DNA from: Bradyrhizobium sp. NDS-1
GTDB lineage: Bacteria; Pseudomonadota; Alphaproteobacteria; Rhizobiales; Xanthobacteraceae
Assembly: GCF_032918005.1 (NCBI RefSeq)
Contig: NZ_CP136628.1
Coordinates: 124,001 to 188,000 of the forward strand
DNA: 64,000 nucleotides
Direction of reading: 5' to 3'
The position numbers were made by a program, and so were the translations under genes. The notes beneath the pieces were generated by a model. That model did no database searches. It saw only the letters and a program-made list of their open reading frames with translations, and was not told the origin of the DNA. Positions 1-8,742 of this stretch are shown piece after piece. Position 1 is the stretch's first letter. Every line of letters begins with the position of its first letter.

Positions 1-814
1 CCTGGATGTCCCCGACCGCGATCGGGTCGATGCCGGCGAAGGGCTCGTCGAGCAGCATGTAGTTCGGACGCGTCGCCAGCGCACGCGCGATCTCGACGCG
101 GCGCCGCTCGCCGCCGGACAGCGCGATCGACGGCGATTTTCGCAGCCGTGTGATGTTGAACTCGTCGAGCAGCGAGTCGAGCTGTTGCTCGCGCTTCTTG
201 CGCGAGGGCTCGACCACTTCGAGCACCGCACGGATGTTCTGCTCGACGGTGAGGCCGCGGAAAATCGAGGCTTCCTGCGGCAGATAGCCGATCCCGAGCC
301 GCGCGCGCTGATACATCGGCAGCTTGGTGACGTCGTGGCCGTCGAGCTCGATCGCGCCGTGATCGGCCTTGATCAAGCCGGTGATCATGTAGAACACGGT
401 GGTCTTGCCGGCGCCGTTCGGGCCGAGCAGGCCGACCGCTTCGCCGCGCCGCACATAGATGCTGACGCCACGCACGACCTGACGGCTGCCAAAAGCCTTT
501 TTCACGCCATGCACAGCCAGGAAGCCCGGACGCTTCAGGAGCTGCGGTGCGTCCGCGCCATTGGACCTGGCGGCAGCCCTGACAGGGTGAACCGCCTGCG
601 GCCGCGGCTCCGCTTGATAGTCGTCCTGATAGTCACCCTGGAACTGGTCGGGCGCGTGCAGCGCCTGGTCACGGGCCGTCGGCGACACGTCCCGGATCGG
701 GCTGGTCACGAGCCCGCCGACGCTGTCACCGAGCGCGGTGATGTCCTGACGCGCAAATCCTGGCCGGCCGCGCTTGGCGGGGCGCCGACGGAACATGCTG
801 AAGAGATCGACCAT
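1..814 (-). CDS. lptB: LPS export ABC transporter ATP-binding protein LptB (3' end beyond window)
   Basis: This is the cytoplasmic ATPase that powers LptB2FG extraction of lipopolysaccharide from the inner membrane. The frame opens at an ATG at 812-814 and runs off the left edge, so the C-terminus is missing. Visible motifs are Walker [10 protein letters not shown], the signature LSGGE and Walker [10 protein letters not shown] followed by [10 protein letters not shown]. About 70 residues rich in Arg, Gln and Pro precede the ATPase domain; E. coli LptB lacks these, so the true start could lie further in. lptA and lptC lie upstream on the same strand, the usual LPS-export order. The identification is firm and only the start is uncertain. 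Confidence 0.93.
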   Translation of the reverse strand, partial: MVDLFSMFRRRPAKRGRPGFARQDITALGDSVGGLVTSPIRDVSPTARDQALHAPDQFQGDYQDDYQAEPRPQAVHPVRAAARSNGADAPQLLKRPGFLAVHGVKKAFGSRQVVRGVSIYVRRGEAVGLLGPNGAGKTTVFYMITGLIKADHGAIELDGHDVTKLPMYQRARLGIGYLPQEASIFRGLTVEQNIRAVLEVVEPSRKKREQQLDSLLDEFNITRLRKSPSIALSGGERRRVEIARALATRPNYMLLDEPFAGIDPIAVGDIQ

Positions 815-1035
815 CCCCGCCTTCTAGCCTTTCGCGACGATCCTGCGCGAATTCGCGCGATCTGCCGCAGCGGCCTTTCGATTCGCCGATGCAGCATGAG
901 TGAAGGGATGCCTCATGCCCAGTGAAACACGCCCAAAAGCGGCGGACCCCGCTTCGAAAGCCCTGCGCGCTAGATACAGTCTCGCCGGCCAAGCTTCAAC
1001 CTCGGTTCGGTCGCATCCGAACCAAGCCATTGAGT

Positions 1036-1764
1036 TCATTTCGGTTTACTTGCACCGGGCAATTGCAGAGGCGGCGCCCCGCCGGGCTTGCCTTGCCCCC
1101 CCTGGCCGCAATCACTGCCAGCACCCTGTGGCAGCAGGACCTGAACCCGACCGGTGTCCGACTCCACGCGAGACACGCCGGTCGTCATATCGACCTTCAG
1201 CCGGTCGCCGCGCATCACGTTCTTGCACTGTGTCATCACCACTTGACCGGAGCCGCCGCCGAACATGGTGATGAGGTTGGTCCTGGTGTCGAACACGGCC
1301 GTTTCGCCCGTCACCACCTGATCCTTCTGGGTGACCACGACGTTGCCCCGCGCCTCGAGCCGCTTGATCGAGGAGCTTCCGCCGGGTCCCGGCTGCGCCG
1401 ATTGCATCGGGGCGCCCTTGGTCCCCTTGGCCGCAGGCTGGGCCGTGGCCGGCTTGTCACCGCCACCCGAGTCGTAGAACACCACCAGCGTCTTCGAGGT
1501 CATGGTGGTGTCGCCCTGGATGACCTTCACGTTGCCGGAGAAGGTCGCCTCCTTCTTCTTGTCGTGCATCTCGAGCGCGGCGGCCTCGATCTGGATCGGC
1601 TGATCGCGGTTCTGCGTAAAGCCTTGCATCGCGTTGGGCGGAGCCTGCATGGCGCCTTGCGCACGCGCCGCACCCGTCGCGGCCAACGCGACGCCGATCG
1701 CCGCACCAAGAATGGCGCTCCGCTGATTGAGGTCGCGCGAAAAAAAGCCGGGCATGAAAATCAC
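1036..1764 (-). CDS. lptA: LptA/OstA-family periplasmic LPS bridge protein
   Basis: This is a periplasmic LPS-binding bridge protein of the Lpt machine. The 242-residue product has a signal peptide (hydrophobic stretch then ATGAARAQG) and an OstA/LptA beta-jellyroll region from about residue 55, with typical strands such as ATFSGNVKVIQGDTTMTSKTL and GNVVVTQKDQVVTGETAVFD. A low-complexity insert around residues 102-130 is rich in Pro, Gly, Lys and Ala. The GTG at 1762-1764 overlaps the lptC stop (GTGA), which suggests translational coupling. An ATG three codons later (1755) is the alternative start. lptC lies upstream and lptB downstream. Confidence 0.9.
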   Translation of the reverse strand: MIFMPGFFSRDLNQRSAILGAAIGVALAATGAARAQGAMQAPPNAMQGFTQNRDQPIQIEAAALEMHDKKKEATFSGNVKVIQGDTTMTSKTLVVFYDSGGGDKPATAQPAAKGTKGAPMQSAQPGPGGSSSIKRLEARGNVVVTQKDQVVTGETAVFDTRTNLITMFGGGSGQVVMTQCKNVMRGDRLKVDMTTGVSRVESDTGRVQVLLPQGAGSDCGQGGQGKPGGAPPLQLPGASKPK

Positions 1765-2489
1765 TTTGAATTGGCAGACTTGTTCTGAGGCGTACGTGTC
1801 TTCGCCGGCGGCGCGGGCTCGGATGGCGCAGGCTGCGCGGCGGCGGGCTCATCGAGCTTGTCCAGATGCATCACCACATTGCCTTCGAAGCGGATGACGT
1901 CGCCGCCTTCGGTGATGCGCAATTTATCCGCGGTCAGCGTGCCGTTGGTCAGCTTGACGTCGACGCGCTCGTCCGAGGAGACCGTGCCCTTGTTCATGTC
2001 GACGAAGGCGGAGTTCAGCCGCGCCTCGTAGCCGGTGGACGTCCGCAGGAAGATGTCCTTGTGCAGATCGAGCTGCTGCTTCTTGTTGTCGAAGCGGCCG
2101 GTGCGGGCATCGAGGAACAGGGTGGATTGATCCTCCATCAGCACTTTCGCGCGCAGGTCCTTGAGATCGACACGATCGGGGGCGGTGACGTCCTGGGTCG
2201 CGGTCTTGGCCCAGAGCTCGTAGGGGCGCTGGTCCGGCGTGAAGCCGGAAAGATGCGGCGACTCCATGGTGATCTTGGTGCCCGACACCACCATGTTTTC
2301 GACCGTGAGCGGCAGCTCCGGCATCCGGAATTTGTTGAAGAACGCGATGTAGATGATCACCGCCATGGCCACGACCACCGTCGCCGGCACCGAGACGCGT
2401 AGAATCCGCACCAGGCGGCTGTGGCGCGCCGCGCTGGCAAACTTCGCCGCAAGCGCGGCGTCGTAGGTGGGATTATGGGCCGAATTCAC
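1761..2489 (-). CDS. lptC: LPS export protein LptC
   Basis: This is the bitopic inner-membrane protein that passes LPS from LptBFG to LptA. The product is about 242 residues, with an N-terminal cytoplasmic tail, one membrane segment (VPATVVVAMAVIIYIAFF, about residues 33-50) and a periplasmic LptC/OstA-like domain. A Pro/Ala-rich tail ends it. I chose the GTG at 2487-2489 because it gives an N-terminus of sensible length; the frame stays open well upstream across the lptC-rnd gap. The stop overlaps the lptA start. The family assignment rests on membrane topology, the periplasmic repeat character and the lptA/lptB context. Confidence 0.88.
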   Translation of the reverse strand: MNSAHNPTYDAALAAKFASAARHSRLVRILRVSVPATVVVAMAVIIYIAFFNKFRMPELPLTVENMVVSGTKITMESPHLSGFTPDQRPYELWAKTATQDVTAPDRVDLKDLRAKVLMEDQSTLFLDARTGRFDNKKQQLDLHKDIFLRTSTGYEARLNSAFVDMNKGTVSSDERVDVKLTNGTLTADKLRITEGGDVIRFEGNVVMHLDKLDEPAAAQPAPSEPAPPAKTRTPQNKSANSK

Positions 2490-2623
2490 GGGGTTCCTGG
2501 GGTGTCGCTCGCCTGATCCGGTTAAAGGGCGCCCTATTGTACCCGTCCGCGCCAAAATATGCAGCCCGCGACAGGCTGTTATGAAAGTGTCCGAAACGCG
2601 GCGACAACTCCCTCCAGGAGGCT

Positions 2624-3238
2624 TCAGGAGTGCGCGAAAATGTCCTCCTCCGCCCAGCCCCCGAGGTCGAGCAGGGCACGGGTCGGCAGGAAGTCGAAAC
2701 AGGCCTTGGCAAGCTGGGTGCGACCTTCCCGCACCAGCATGGCATCGAGCCGCTCGCGCAGGGCATGCAGATGCAGCACGTCCGAGGCGGCATAAGCGAG
2801 CTGCGGCTCGGTCAGGCTGTCGGAACCCCAATCGCTGGATTGCTGCTGCTTGGAGAGATCGACATTGAGCACCTCGCGCACGAGGTCCTTGAGGCCATGG
2901 CGGTCGGTATAGGTGCGGGTCAGGCGGGAGGCGATCTTGGTGCAGTAAATCGGCCCGGTCATGACGCCAAACGTCTGGTACAGCACCGCGACGTCGAACC
3001 GCGCGAAGTGGAAGATCTTGGTGTTGGCGGGATTGGCCAGCAGCGCCTTCAGGTTCGGCGCGTCGGTGTGGCCCTTGGGGATCTGCACCACGTCGGCGCT
3101 GCCGTCACCCGGCGAGAGCTGCACCACGCAAAGCCGGTCACGGTGCGGGTTCAGCCCCATGGTCTCGGTATCGATCGCCACCGCTCCGGTGTAGCGGGAC
3201 AAGTCGGGCAGGTCGCCGCGGTGCAGGCGTACGGTCAT
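2624..3238 (-). CDS. rnd: Ribonuclease D-type 3'-5' exonuclease (short form)
   Basis: This is a DEDDy-family 3'-5' exoribonuclease, 204 residues. ExoI is AIDTETMGL (Asp23, Glu25), ExoII is HFARFDVAVL and ExoIII is YAASDVLHL, so all metal-binding acidic residues and the Tyr are present. It lacks the C-terminal HRDC domains of E. coli RNase D, as many alphaproteobacterial versions do. Its substrates are probably tRNA precursors or other structured RNA 3' ends, which is inference. It sits 134 bp upstream of lptC on the same strand. Confidence 0.88.
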   Translation of the reverse strand: MTVRLHRGDLPDLSRYTGAVAIDTETMGLNPHRDRLCVVQLSPGDGSADVVQIPKGHTDAPNLKALLANPANTKIFHFARFDVAVLYQTFGVMTGPIYCTKIASRLTRTYTDRHGLKDLVREVLNVDLSKQQQSSDWGSDSLTEPQLAYAASDVLHLHALRERLDAMLVREGRTQLAKACFDFLPTRALLDLGGWAEEDIFAHS

Positions 3239-3341
3239 GGCGTTTCAAAACCTCGGGTCGAATCGGTTGCTTCGGCACAATAGCGAATTCGGATTGCCCG
3301 CGATGTAGCCATTGCCGGCGGGCCGCGCAAGCACGGCTCGG

Positions 3342-4664
3342 TCAGATCGCGGCCAGCATGATGCAGATCATCGCCGCGACCGTGATCCGGCTGGCGCCGT
3401 CACGGAAGGTGTAGAGAATTGGATCATCCGGCATCTCGCGGCGATGCGCCATCATCAGGGCGCGGCCGAACCAGTAGAGCAGCAGCGGGTTGAGCAGCCA
3501 CAGCATCCAGGGCCGGCTGTACAGCGGCGTCACCGCGCTCGAGGAGACGTAGAGCGAGAACACGGTCACCGCGTTCATTGCGCTCGCCGCCGCCATCGCG
3601 CCGATGACATGCAGATCGGTGACGCGATAGTCGCGGTTGGAGGGATCGGCGAGGCCCGCGCTCTCGCGCATGCTGAGCTCGCTGAAGCGCTTGATCAGCG
3701 CCAGCGAGGTGAACACGAACAGCGAGAAGATCAGCAGCCATTCCGAGAGCACCACGCCGACGCCGACCGCGCCGGCCACGATGCGAAGCGTGTAGAGACC
3801 GGCGAGCGTGACGATGTCGACCAGCATCTTGCGCTTGAGCACGAGCGAATAGGCGATCGTCGTGGCGAGATAGGCGCAGAGCACGCCGAGGAACAGCGGC
3901 GAGATGCAGAGGGCGGCTGCGGCCGCGAACAGCCACAGCGCGGGGATCGCGAGCAACGCGGACGAGATCGGCAAGTCGCCGGCCGCGAGCGCGCGATGGC
4001 GCTTGGTCGGATGCTGCCGGTCGGCGGCGAGATCGAGCAGATCGTTCATCAGATAGGCGCCCGACGCGCAGGCCGAGAACGCCAGGAACGCCAGCATCGC
4101 GGAGCCGAAGCTGGCAAGGTTCAGCTGATGCGCGGTGATGACAGGCACGAACACCAGCGTGTTCTTGGCGTATTGATAGACGCGCAGCGCCTTGGCCCAG
4201 GTCTTGAGGCTGGCTCTGCTTCTATCGCGGTTTTCGACGTGCTCGATGGAGGCACGATCGAACGGCAGGCTGCCCGCAGCGAGATCGGCCGGGGTGACGA
4301 CGCCATCAAAACCGAGATGCGTCGCGATGCCGGCGGCGTGCTCGGCGAAACGATCCGCGACGAGGTAGATCTTCCCGCCCCGCGCCCGCGCCGCCAGCGC
4401 CCGGTTCAGCACGTCGGAATCATAGGGCAGATGGGCGTAGTCGATCTCGGCCCGCGCCAGGATATCGGTGAGCGCCGCCATGCCCGGTCGTCCACCGGCA
4501 CCGAAGCGGGCGAGCATGAGGGCGGGCCGGCTGAAGAGCGCTTCCATCAGCAGCTCCGAGCGCAGCAAGGCGCCTTCGAGATCGATGACGAGCGTCCGCG
4601 CAGCCGCCGGGGTTGCCGACGGGGTCGATGCGCTAGAATCGTATTGCCGGGCAGGCTGCTCCAT
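3342..4664 (-). CDS. UbiA-family prenyl/phosphoribosyl transferase with degenerate N-terminal HAD-like region
   Basis: This is an integral membrane transferase of 440 residues. Residues about 22-135 resemble a HAD phosphatase start: VIDLEGALLRSE in place of the usual DxDGT, and later LVADRFAEHAAGIATHLGFD. The second Asp/Thr of motif I is changed and the later HAD motifs are missing. From about residue 160 it is UbiA-like: YAKNTLVFVP, the Asp-rich NDLLDLAADRQHPTKR motif and eight or more membrane helices. This subfamily includes the enzyme that adds phosphoribose to polyprenyl phosphate (mycobacterial Rv3806c). DprE1 and DprE2 homologues lie at 10.7-12.8 kb, which supports that role, but a quinone or other prenyl substrate is not excluded. 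Confidence 0.78.
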   Translation of the reverse strand: MEQPARQYDSSASTPSATPAAARTLVIDLEGALLRSELLMEALFSRPALMLARFGAGGRPGMAALTDILARAEIDYAHLPYDSDVLNRALAARARGGKIYLVADRFAEHAAGIATHLGFDGVVTPADLAAGSLPFDRASIEHVENRDRSRASLKTWAKALRVYQYAKNTLVFVPVITAHQLNLASFGSAMLAFLAFSACASGAYLMNDLLDLAADRQHPTKRHRALAAGDLPISSALLAIPALWLFAAAAALCISPLFLGVLCAYLATTIAYSLVLKRKMLVDIVTLAGLYTLRIVAGAVGVGVVLSEWLLIFSLFVFTSLALIKRFSELSMRESAGLADPSNRDYRVTDLHVIGAMAAASAMNAVTVFSLYVSSSAVTPLYSRPWMLWLLNPLLLYWFGRALMMAHRREMPDDPILYTFRDGASRITVAAMICIMLAAI

Positions 4665-4861
4665 CCGAAAGCGCTTCTGGTGACCTCAACATGACGGCAT
4701 TCAGCCGGGGGGAGCAGGGAAATGGACGGCCGCGAGCCTAGCGGGCATTCGCTAAGGGCGGCTTAATCGGGGCTGCAGGAGCAGCGGAAACACGGTTTTG
4801 GGGCGCCCGTCAGCTCGGCGACAAATGCAGCTTTATCAATGAGATAGGCCCAAGCAAACGA

Positions 4862-5410
4862 TCATTGCACCTTCTTTTGCGCAGGCGCGGCTGGCTTGAC
4901 GGGCGCCACCTGGGCTTGCGGCTGCGCCGCTGCGGATTCCGGCGTCGCGATCGCGATCGCGAACAGACGCCATTGCCCGCCCACGACCTGAAACGTGAGA
5001 TCGAACTGGATCTGCTGCGGCCGGGTCGGAATGTAGCCTGCAAGGCGCAGCATTCCGCGCTGATCGAGCGCCGGCGCCTCGCTGAATTGCGGCGCCAGCA
5101 GTGCCGCACCATAGAGATCGAAGTTGCGGCGCCGCAGGTCGAGAAAGTTCAGCCCGAGATCGGCGGCGGTGTTGCGCGCTTGGAAGTCGGGCGCGGCGAG
5201 GTCGCGCAGCACCGTGTAGTTACCGGTGCGGTTGGCATCGTTGAGCGTGAGCAGCGTCGAGCGGATCAGGTAGAGTGCCTTCTCCAGCGTGACCGGCAGC
5301 GACGATTGCGCCGGGGCCGGCTCGGGCGTCTTCTGCTGAGCCATCGCCCTGTCATTCGCACAGGACAGCAGCAGCGCCAGTGCGATCAGAGCTCGCGCAA
5401 TCAATTGCAT
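4862..5410 (-). CDS. Secreted hypothetical protein, possibly NTF2-like, downstream of adhesin gene
   Basis: I do not recognise a named family for this 182-residue protein. A signal peptide ends at about AMAQQ (residue 25). A short Pro/Gln linker leads into a domain of roughly residues 40-160, with NRTGNYTVLRDLAAPDFQ near the start and GGQWRLFAIAIATP near the end. That pattern resembles the NTF2/SnoaL fold. An Ala/Pro/Lys-rich tail ends it. It begins 18 bp after the adhesin gene stop on the same strand, so the two are probably co-transcribed. A role as a periplasmic partner of the adhesin is inference only. Confidence 0.6.
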   Translation of the reverse strand: MQLIARALIALALLLSCANDRAMAQQKTPEPAPAQSSLPVTLEKALYLIRSTLLTLNDANRTGNYTVLRDLAAPDFQARNTAADLGLNFLDLRRRNFDLYGAALLAPQFSEAPALDQRGMLRLAGYIPTRPQQIQFDLTFQVVGGQWRLFAIAIATPESAAAQPQAQVAPVKPAAPAQKKVQ

Positions 5411-5428
5411 GGAACGGCCCTGCTACCT

Positions 5429-6991
5429 TCACCAGCCGACGCGCATGCCGACGCGGCCGCCTAATCCGCCGCCATTCGTGCCATAGGTCAGCCCGCCACT
5501 GGCCTGCACGTGCTCGCTGACGCGCAGCGCCGCGCTCATGGAGAGCGCATTGGTGTTCTGGAACGTTCCCCAGTTCATGCTCATCGCGATCTTCTCGGAC
5601 GGCATCAGCCACGGCGAGCCGGACATCGCAAAGGCCATCGCGACACCGTTGATCGCCTTGCCGGTCCTGCCGTCGAGGTCGTTGAGGCGGGCATTGATGC
5701 TCGCGAGCTGGCTGTTGATGCCCGCGATATCCGCAGGGCTCGCAAACCCGAGCGCACCGAGCGAGGTGGCGGCGAGATTGCCGGCAGCGTCCGTCGTGAC
5801 GAGCTGCACCGGCCCGGACTGCGCGGCCGCGCTCGCTGCCGAGGTAACGCCTGACATCGTGTAGGTGTTGCTCGCCGTCCCGTAGACCTGCTGGTTGGCG
5901 CGCGTCGCGGTTGCGCCATTGCCGATCGCTGTGGCATTCGCGAAGGTTGCCGATGCGCCATTGCCGAACGCCGACGAATTCGCGCCGGTGGCGTTGGCGC
6001 CGTTGCCTACCGCGGTGTTTGCAACACCGTTTCCGTTCGCCTTGGCGCCGTTTCCGACCGCAATGTTGAAGCTGCCGGTCCCGCTGGCATTGGATAGCGC
6101 CCCGTTCGCGATATTCCCGGAGTTGGAGCCGCTGGCATTCGCCAGATAGCCGGTCGCCGTGTTGAAGCTGTTGGTGCCAAATGCGACGGCGGCGTTGCCG
6201 GTGGCGACGTTGTTGCTTCCGGTCCCGCTCGCGTTGGTATTCACGCCGGTCGCGATATTGAAGCTGTTGTCGCCGGTCGCGTTGGAGTTGGGGCCGGTCG
6301 CAATGTTGCCGCTGCCGTTGCCGAAGGCGTTGGCGTTGGTCCCCGTCGCGGTGTTGGCGCTGGCGTCCCCGTAAGCCCTGGCGACAAACCCGGTCGCAAC
6401 ATTTCTGCTGTTGTTGCCGGAGGCATTGGAACTGCGCCCTGTCGCGACGTTCCTGCTGTTGTCTCCGTTGGCTAGGGCGGTCAGCCCGGACGCAAGATTG
6501 CCGCTGTTGTTGCCGCTGGCGTTGGCGCCCGCGCCGGCCGCGATATTGGTACTGTTGTCACCGCTGGCTTGCGCGTTATTTCCGGACGCCATGTTTTTGC
6601 TGGCTTCACCGCTGGCAATGGCTCCCGCTCCGGTCGCGCTGTTGAAACTGTTGTTGCCGCTGGCGTTGGCATTGTTTCCCGTCGCGGTATTGGAGCTGCT
6701 GTGGCCGCTGGCATTGGCGGAACCGACGGCAATATTGCTGCTGGCATTTCCGTCAGCGTAAGCGCCGCTCCCGATCGCGGAGTTGTTGCTACCCGCACCC
6801 GGAGCGGAGGCGGAGGGCCCGCAGGCAAAATTGCCTGCAGAGCCGGCCGCACTGGCGCCTTGATCGGACAAGGTACCATCCACGCAGATGAACTGGGCCC
6901 GGGCTTGCGGCGCGCCGGCACAGACCGCGATCGCGGCAAGCAATGCCGTCGCGAGACAGGCGGCGATTCGCGCGCGCAACGAAATCATCAT
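5429..6991 (-). CDS. Trimeric autotransporter adhesin (YadA-like)
   Basis: This is a surface adhesin of 520 residues. A signal peptide is followed by a Cys-containing segment (FICVDGT...NFACG) and then, from residues 71 to 368, nineteen tandem head repeats of the form xAxGxxxxAxGxxSxN. Most repeats are 16 residues long and the last three are 14-15. A linker and a short coiled segment (INSQLASINARLNDLDGR) follow. The C-terminal anchor is of YadA type (AINGVAMAFAMSGSPW...GRVGMRVGW), ending in an aromatic residue as beta-barrel proteins do. There are two adjacent ATG codons at 6991 and 6988. The likely function is self-trimerising adhesion to roots or surfaces, which is inferred from the family. 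Confidence 0.88.
   Translation of the reverse strand: MMISLRARIAACLATALLAAIAVCAGAPQARAQFICVDGTLSDQGASAAGSAGNFACGPSASAPGAGSNNSAIGSGAYADGNASSNIAVGSANASGHSSSNTATGNNANASGNNSFNSATGAGAIASGEASKNMASGNNAQASGDNSTNIAAGAGANASGNNSGNLASGLTALANGDNSRNVATGRSSNASGNNSRNVATGFVARAYGDASANTATGTNANAFGNGSGNIATGPNSNATGDNSFNIATGVNTNASGTGSNNVATGNAAVAFGTNSFNTATGYLANASGSNSGNIANGALSNASGTGSFNIAVGNGAKANGNGVANTAVGNGANATGANSSAFGNGASATFANATAIGNGATATRANQQVYGTASNTYTMSGVTSAASAAAQSGPVQLVTTDAAGNLAATSLGALGFASPADIAGINSQLASINARLNDLDGRTGKAINGVAMAFAMSGSPWLMPSEKIAMSMNWGTFQNTNALSMSAALRVSEHVQASGGLTYGTNGGGLGGRVGMRVGW
5888..6781 (-). repeat. Tandem coding repeats of the adhesin head (48-bp period)
   Basis: Nineteen degenerate units encode the head. 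Fourteen consecutive units are exactly 16 codons (48 bp), after a 16- and a 15-residue unit, and three 14-15-residue units close the array. The Asn, Gly, Ala and Ser codons recur at fixed positions (consensus ATGxxxxASGxNSxN). The stretch is a likely site for slippage or recombination that changes head length. Confidence 0.85.
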
Positions 6992-7407
6992 GTTGGTCCC
7001 CCCACCCCGTCTTCCAACCTTGCGACCGGCAAGTGGCGCGAAGAACGAAGACCGCCGTCATTTCCAGCCGCGGCCACCACAGCGTAAATGCGATTGACGC
7101 TTCCGGGGCACGCGACATTCAAAGCATGCGGGCCATGGCCTTGGGAAGACGCCGATGCGCGGCGGACCGCGCGGCATTCAGTCCCCCCATGTTCATGGGG
7201 TGCGGGCGGTGCGCTCGGCTTCTCAATCCGCGCACTCTCTTCTGGCAAAGAAGCCGGACGGCTCGTCGGGCGGGGGCTGTTGCCCGGATCCCACAAGCCG
7301 GCGCGAGTTCAGGTTTCCGGCGGGATGAGAGCTATCCAACCCGTGAAAATCGTGCCGGCCCACCCCATCTGCCAGTTTCTCTCCCCGCTCCGGACGAATC
7401 GAGACCC
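6992..7407. other. Intergenic region between adhesin and MFS genes
   Basis: This is a divergent 416-bp gap that should hold both promoters. I see no convincing sigma-70 pair. The only clear structure is a perfect inverted repeat at 7185-7200 (CCCCATG, two-base loop, CATGGGG). Open frames that cross the gap lack coding character. Confidence 0.5.
7185..7200. repeat. Short perfect inverted repeat upstream of MFS gene
   Basis: CCCCATG TT CATGGGG is a 7-bp perfect stem. It lies about 210 bp upstream of the MFS start and about 190 bp upstream of the adhesin start. It could be an operator half-site pair, but nothing else identifies its function. Confidence 0.35.
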
Positions 7408-8679
7408 ATGACCGAACAGACGCTCGCTGCGCCGATCGACGACCCATCGAAACGCCCGCGCGGCTTCTCCCGCTATCAGGCGCTTCTCATTGCGCTGCTC
7501 GCGTTCACGCAGTTCACCATCATCCTCGACTTCATCATCATGTCGCCGCTCGGCGCCATCCTGATGCCCGCGCTCGACATCACGGCCGGGCAATTCGGCA
7601 TCGCGGTGTCGGCCTACGCGTTCAGTGCGGGCATTTCGGGGGTGCTGGCCGCGGGCTTCGCCGATCGCTTCGACCGCAAGCGCCTGCTGCTGTTCTTCTA
7701 TGTCGGCTTCACGCTCGGCACCATGCTGTGCGCAGCGGCGCCGAACTACCATGTGCTGCTGATCGGCCGGATCGTGACCGGGTTGTTCGGCGGCGTAGTC
7801 GGCTCCGTCGTGCTGGCCATCGTCACCGATTTGTTCGCGCTGCATCTACGCGGCCGCGTGATGGGCTTCATCCAGACCGCATTTGCCGCGAGCCAGGTGC
7901 TCGGCATTCCGGCCGGGCTGTTTCTCGCCAATCACTGGAGCTGGCATGTCTGCTTCATCGCGATCGTCATCGTGTCGATCGCGGCGATCGTCATCATCGC
8001 GTTCGCGATGGAGCCGGTCGATGCGCATCTGAAGCTGAGGCAGGACAGAAACCCGTTTCGCCACCTGGTCGCGACGATCGGTGAGCCGCGCTATACGCTG
8101 GCCTTCGCCGTCACGACATTGCTGGCGACCGGCGGATACATGCTGATGCCGTTCTCCAGCGCCTTCACCGTGCACAATCTCGGCATCGACATCACGCATC
8201 TGCCGACGATCTATCTCGTCTCCGGCCTGTTCAGCATCGTCACGGGACCGCTGGTCGGCAGGGCCAGCGATGCGTTCGGCAAATATCCGACCTTCGTGTT
8301 CGGCTGCGTGATGACCGTCATCATGGTGCTGATCTACACCCGTCTCGGTCCCGTCTCACTCACGACCGCGATCATCGTGAACGTGCTGATGTTCATCGGC
8401 ATCTTTTCACGGATGATCCCGTCGCAGGCGCTGATGTCGGCGATCCCCGATTCCACCCAGCGCGGCTCATTCAGCGCGGTCAGCGCCTCGCTCCAGCAGC
8501 TCTCCGGCGGGCTCGGCTCGGTGCTCGCCGGCGCGATCATCGCGCAAGGGCCCGACGGCGCGCTGATCCATTTCGACCGGATCGGCTACGTCGTCGTCAC
8601 GACGACGATGGTCACGCTGGTGATGATGTATTTTGTGCAGAAGGCGGTGGCGGAGCGGGCAGGGAAGAGGATGGTGTGA
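7408..8679 (+). CDS. MFS transporter, DHA1-like
   Basis: This is a major facilitator superfamily permease of 423 residues with about 12 hydrophobic segments. After helix 2 comes the loop motif A ADRFDRKRLLLF, and a related loop (GRASDAFGKYPTF) lies after the mid-protein gap, so both halves are present. The family (drug:H+ antiporter type, DHA1/AraJ-like) usually exports drugs or sugars; the substrate cannot be read from sequence. I chose the ATG at 7408 because the sequence becomes membrane-protein-like only after it. It stands alone between the divergent adhesin operon and an intergenic repeat. Confidence 0.82.
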   Translation: MTEQTLAAPIDDPSKRPRGFSRYQALLIALLAFTQFTIILDFIIMSPLGAILMPALDITAGQFGIAVSAYAFSAGISGVLAAGFADRFDRKRLLLFFYVGFTLGTMLCAAAPNYHVLLIGRIVTGLFGGVVGSVVLAIVTDLFALHLRGRVMGFIQTAFAASQVLGIPAGLFLANHWSWHVCFIAIVIVSIAAIVIIAFAMEPVDAHLKLRQDRNPFRHLVATIGEPRYTLAFAVTTLLATGGYMLMPFSSAFTVHNLGIDITHLPTIYLVSGLFSIVTGPLVGRASDAFGKYPTFVFGCVMTVIMVLIYTRLGPVSLTTAIIVNVLMFIGIFSRMIPSQALMSAIPDSTQRGSFSAVSASLQQLSGGLGSVLAGAIIAQGPDGALIHFDRIGYVVVTTTMVTLVMMYFVQKAVAERAGKRMV

Positions 8680-8742
8680 GGGGACGGTCCTCAGGTACCC
8701 GTCCCGCGCGTGCGACGAGAGCGCCATCTCTATCGGTCTAAG

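Noticed and set aside
5895..6761. Several short plus-strand frames opposite the adhesin repeats
   Set aside because: They are antisense images of the Ala/Gly/Asn repeats (Leu/Pro/Ala runs) and vary only with the repeat period.
5888..6781. Possible CRISPR array or satellite in the 48-bp repeats
   Set aside because: The repeats are in frame, degenerate at third positions and encode the adhesin head. There are no unique spacers of constant length and no cas genes.
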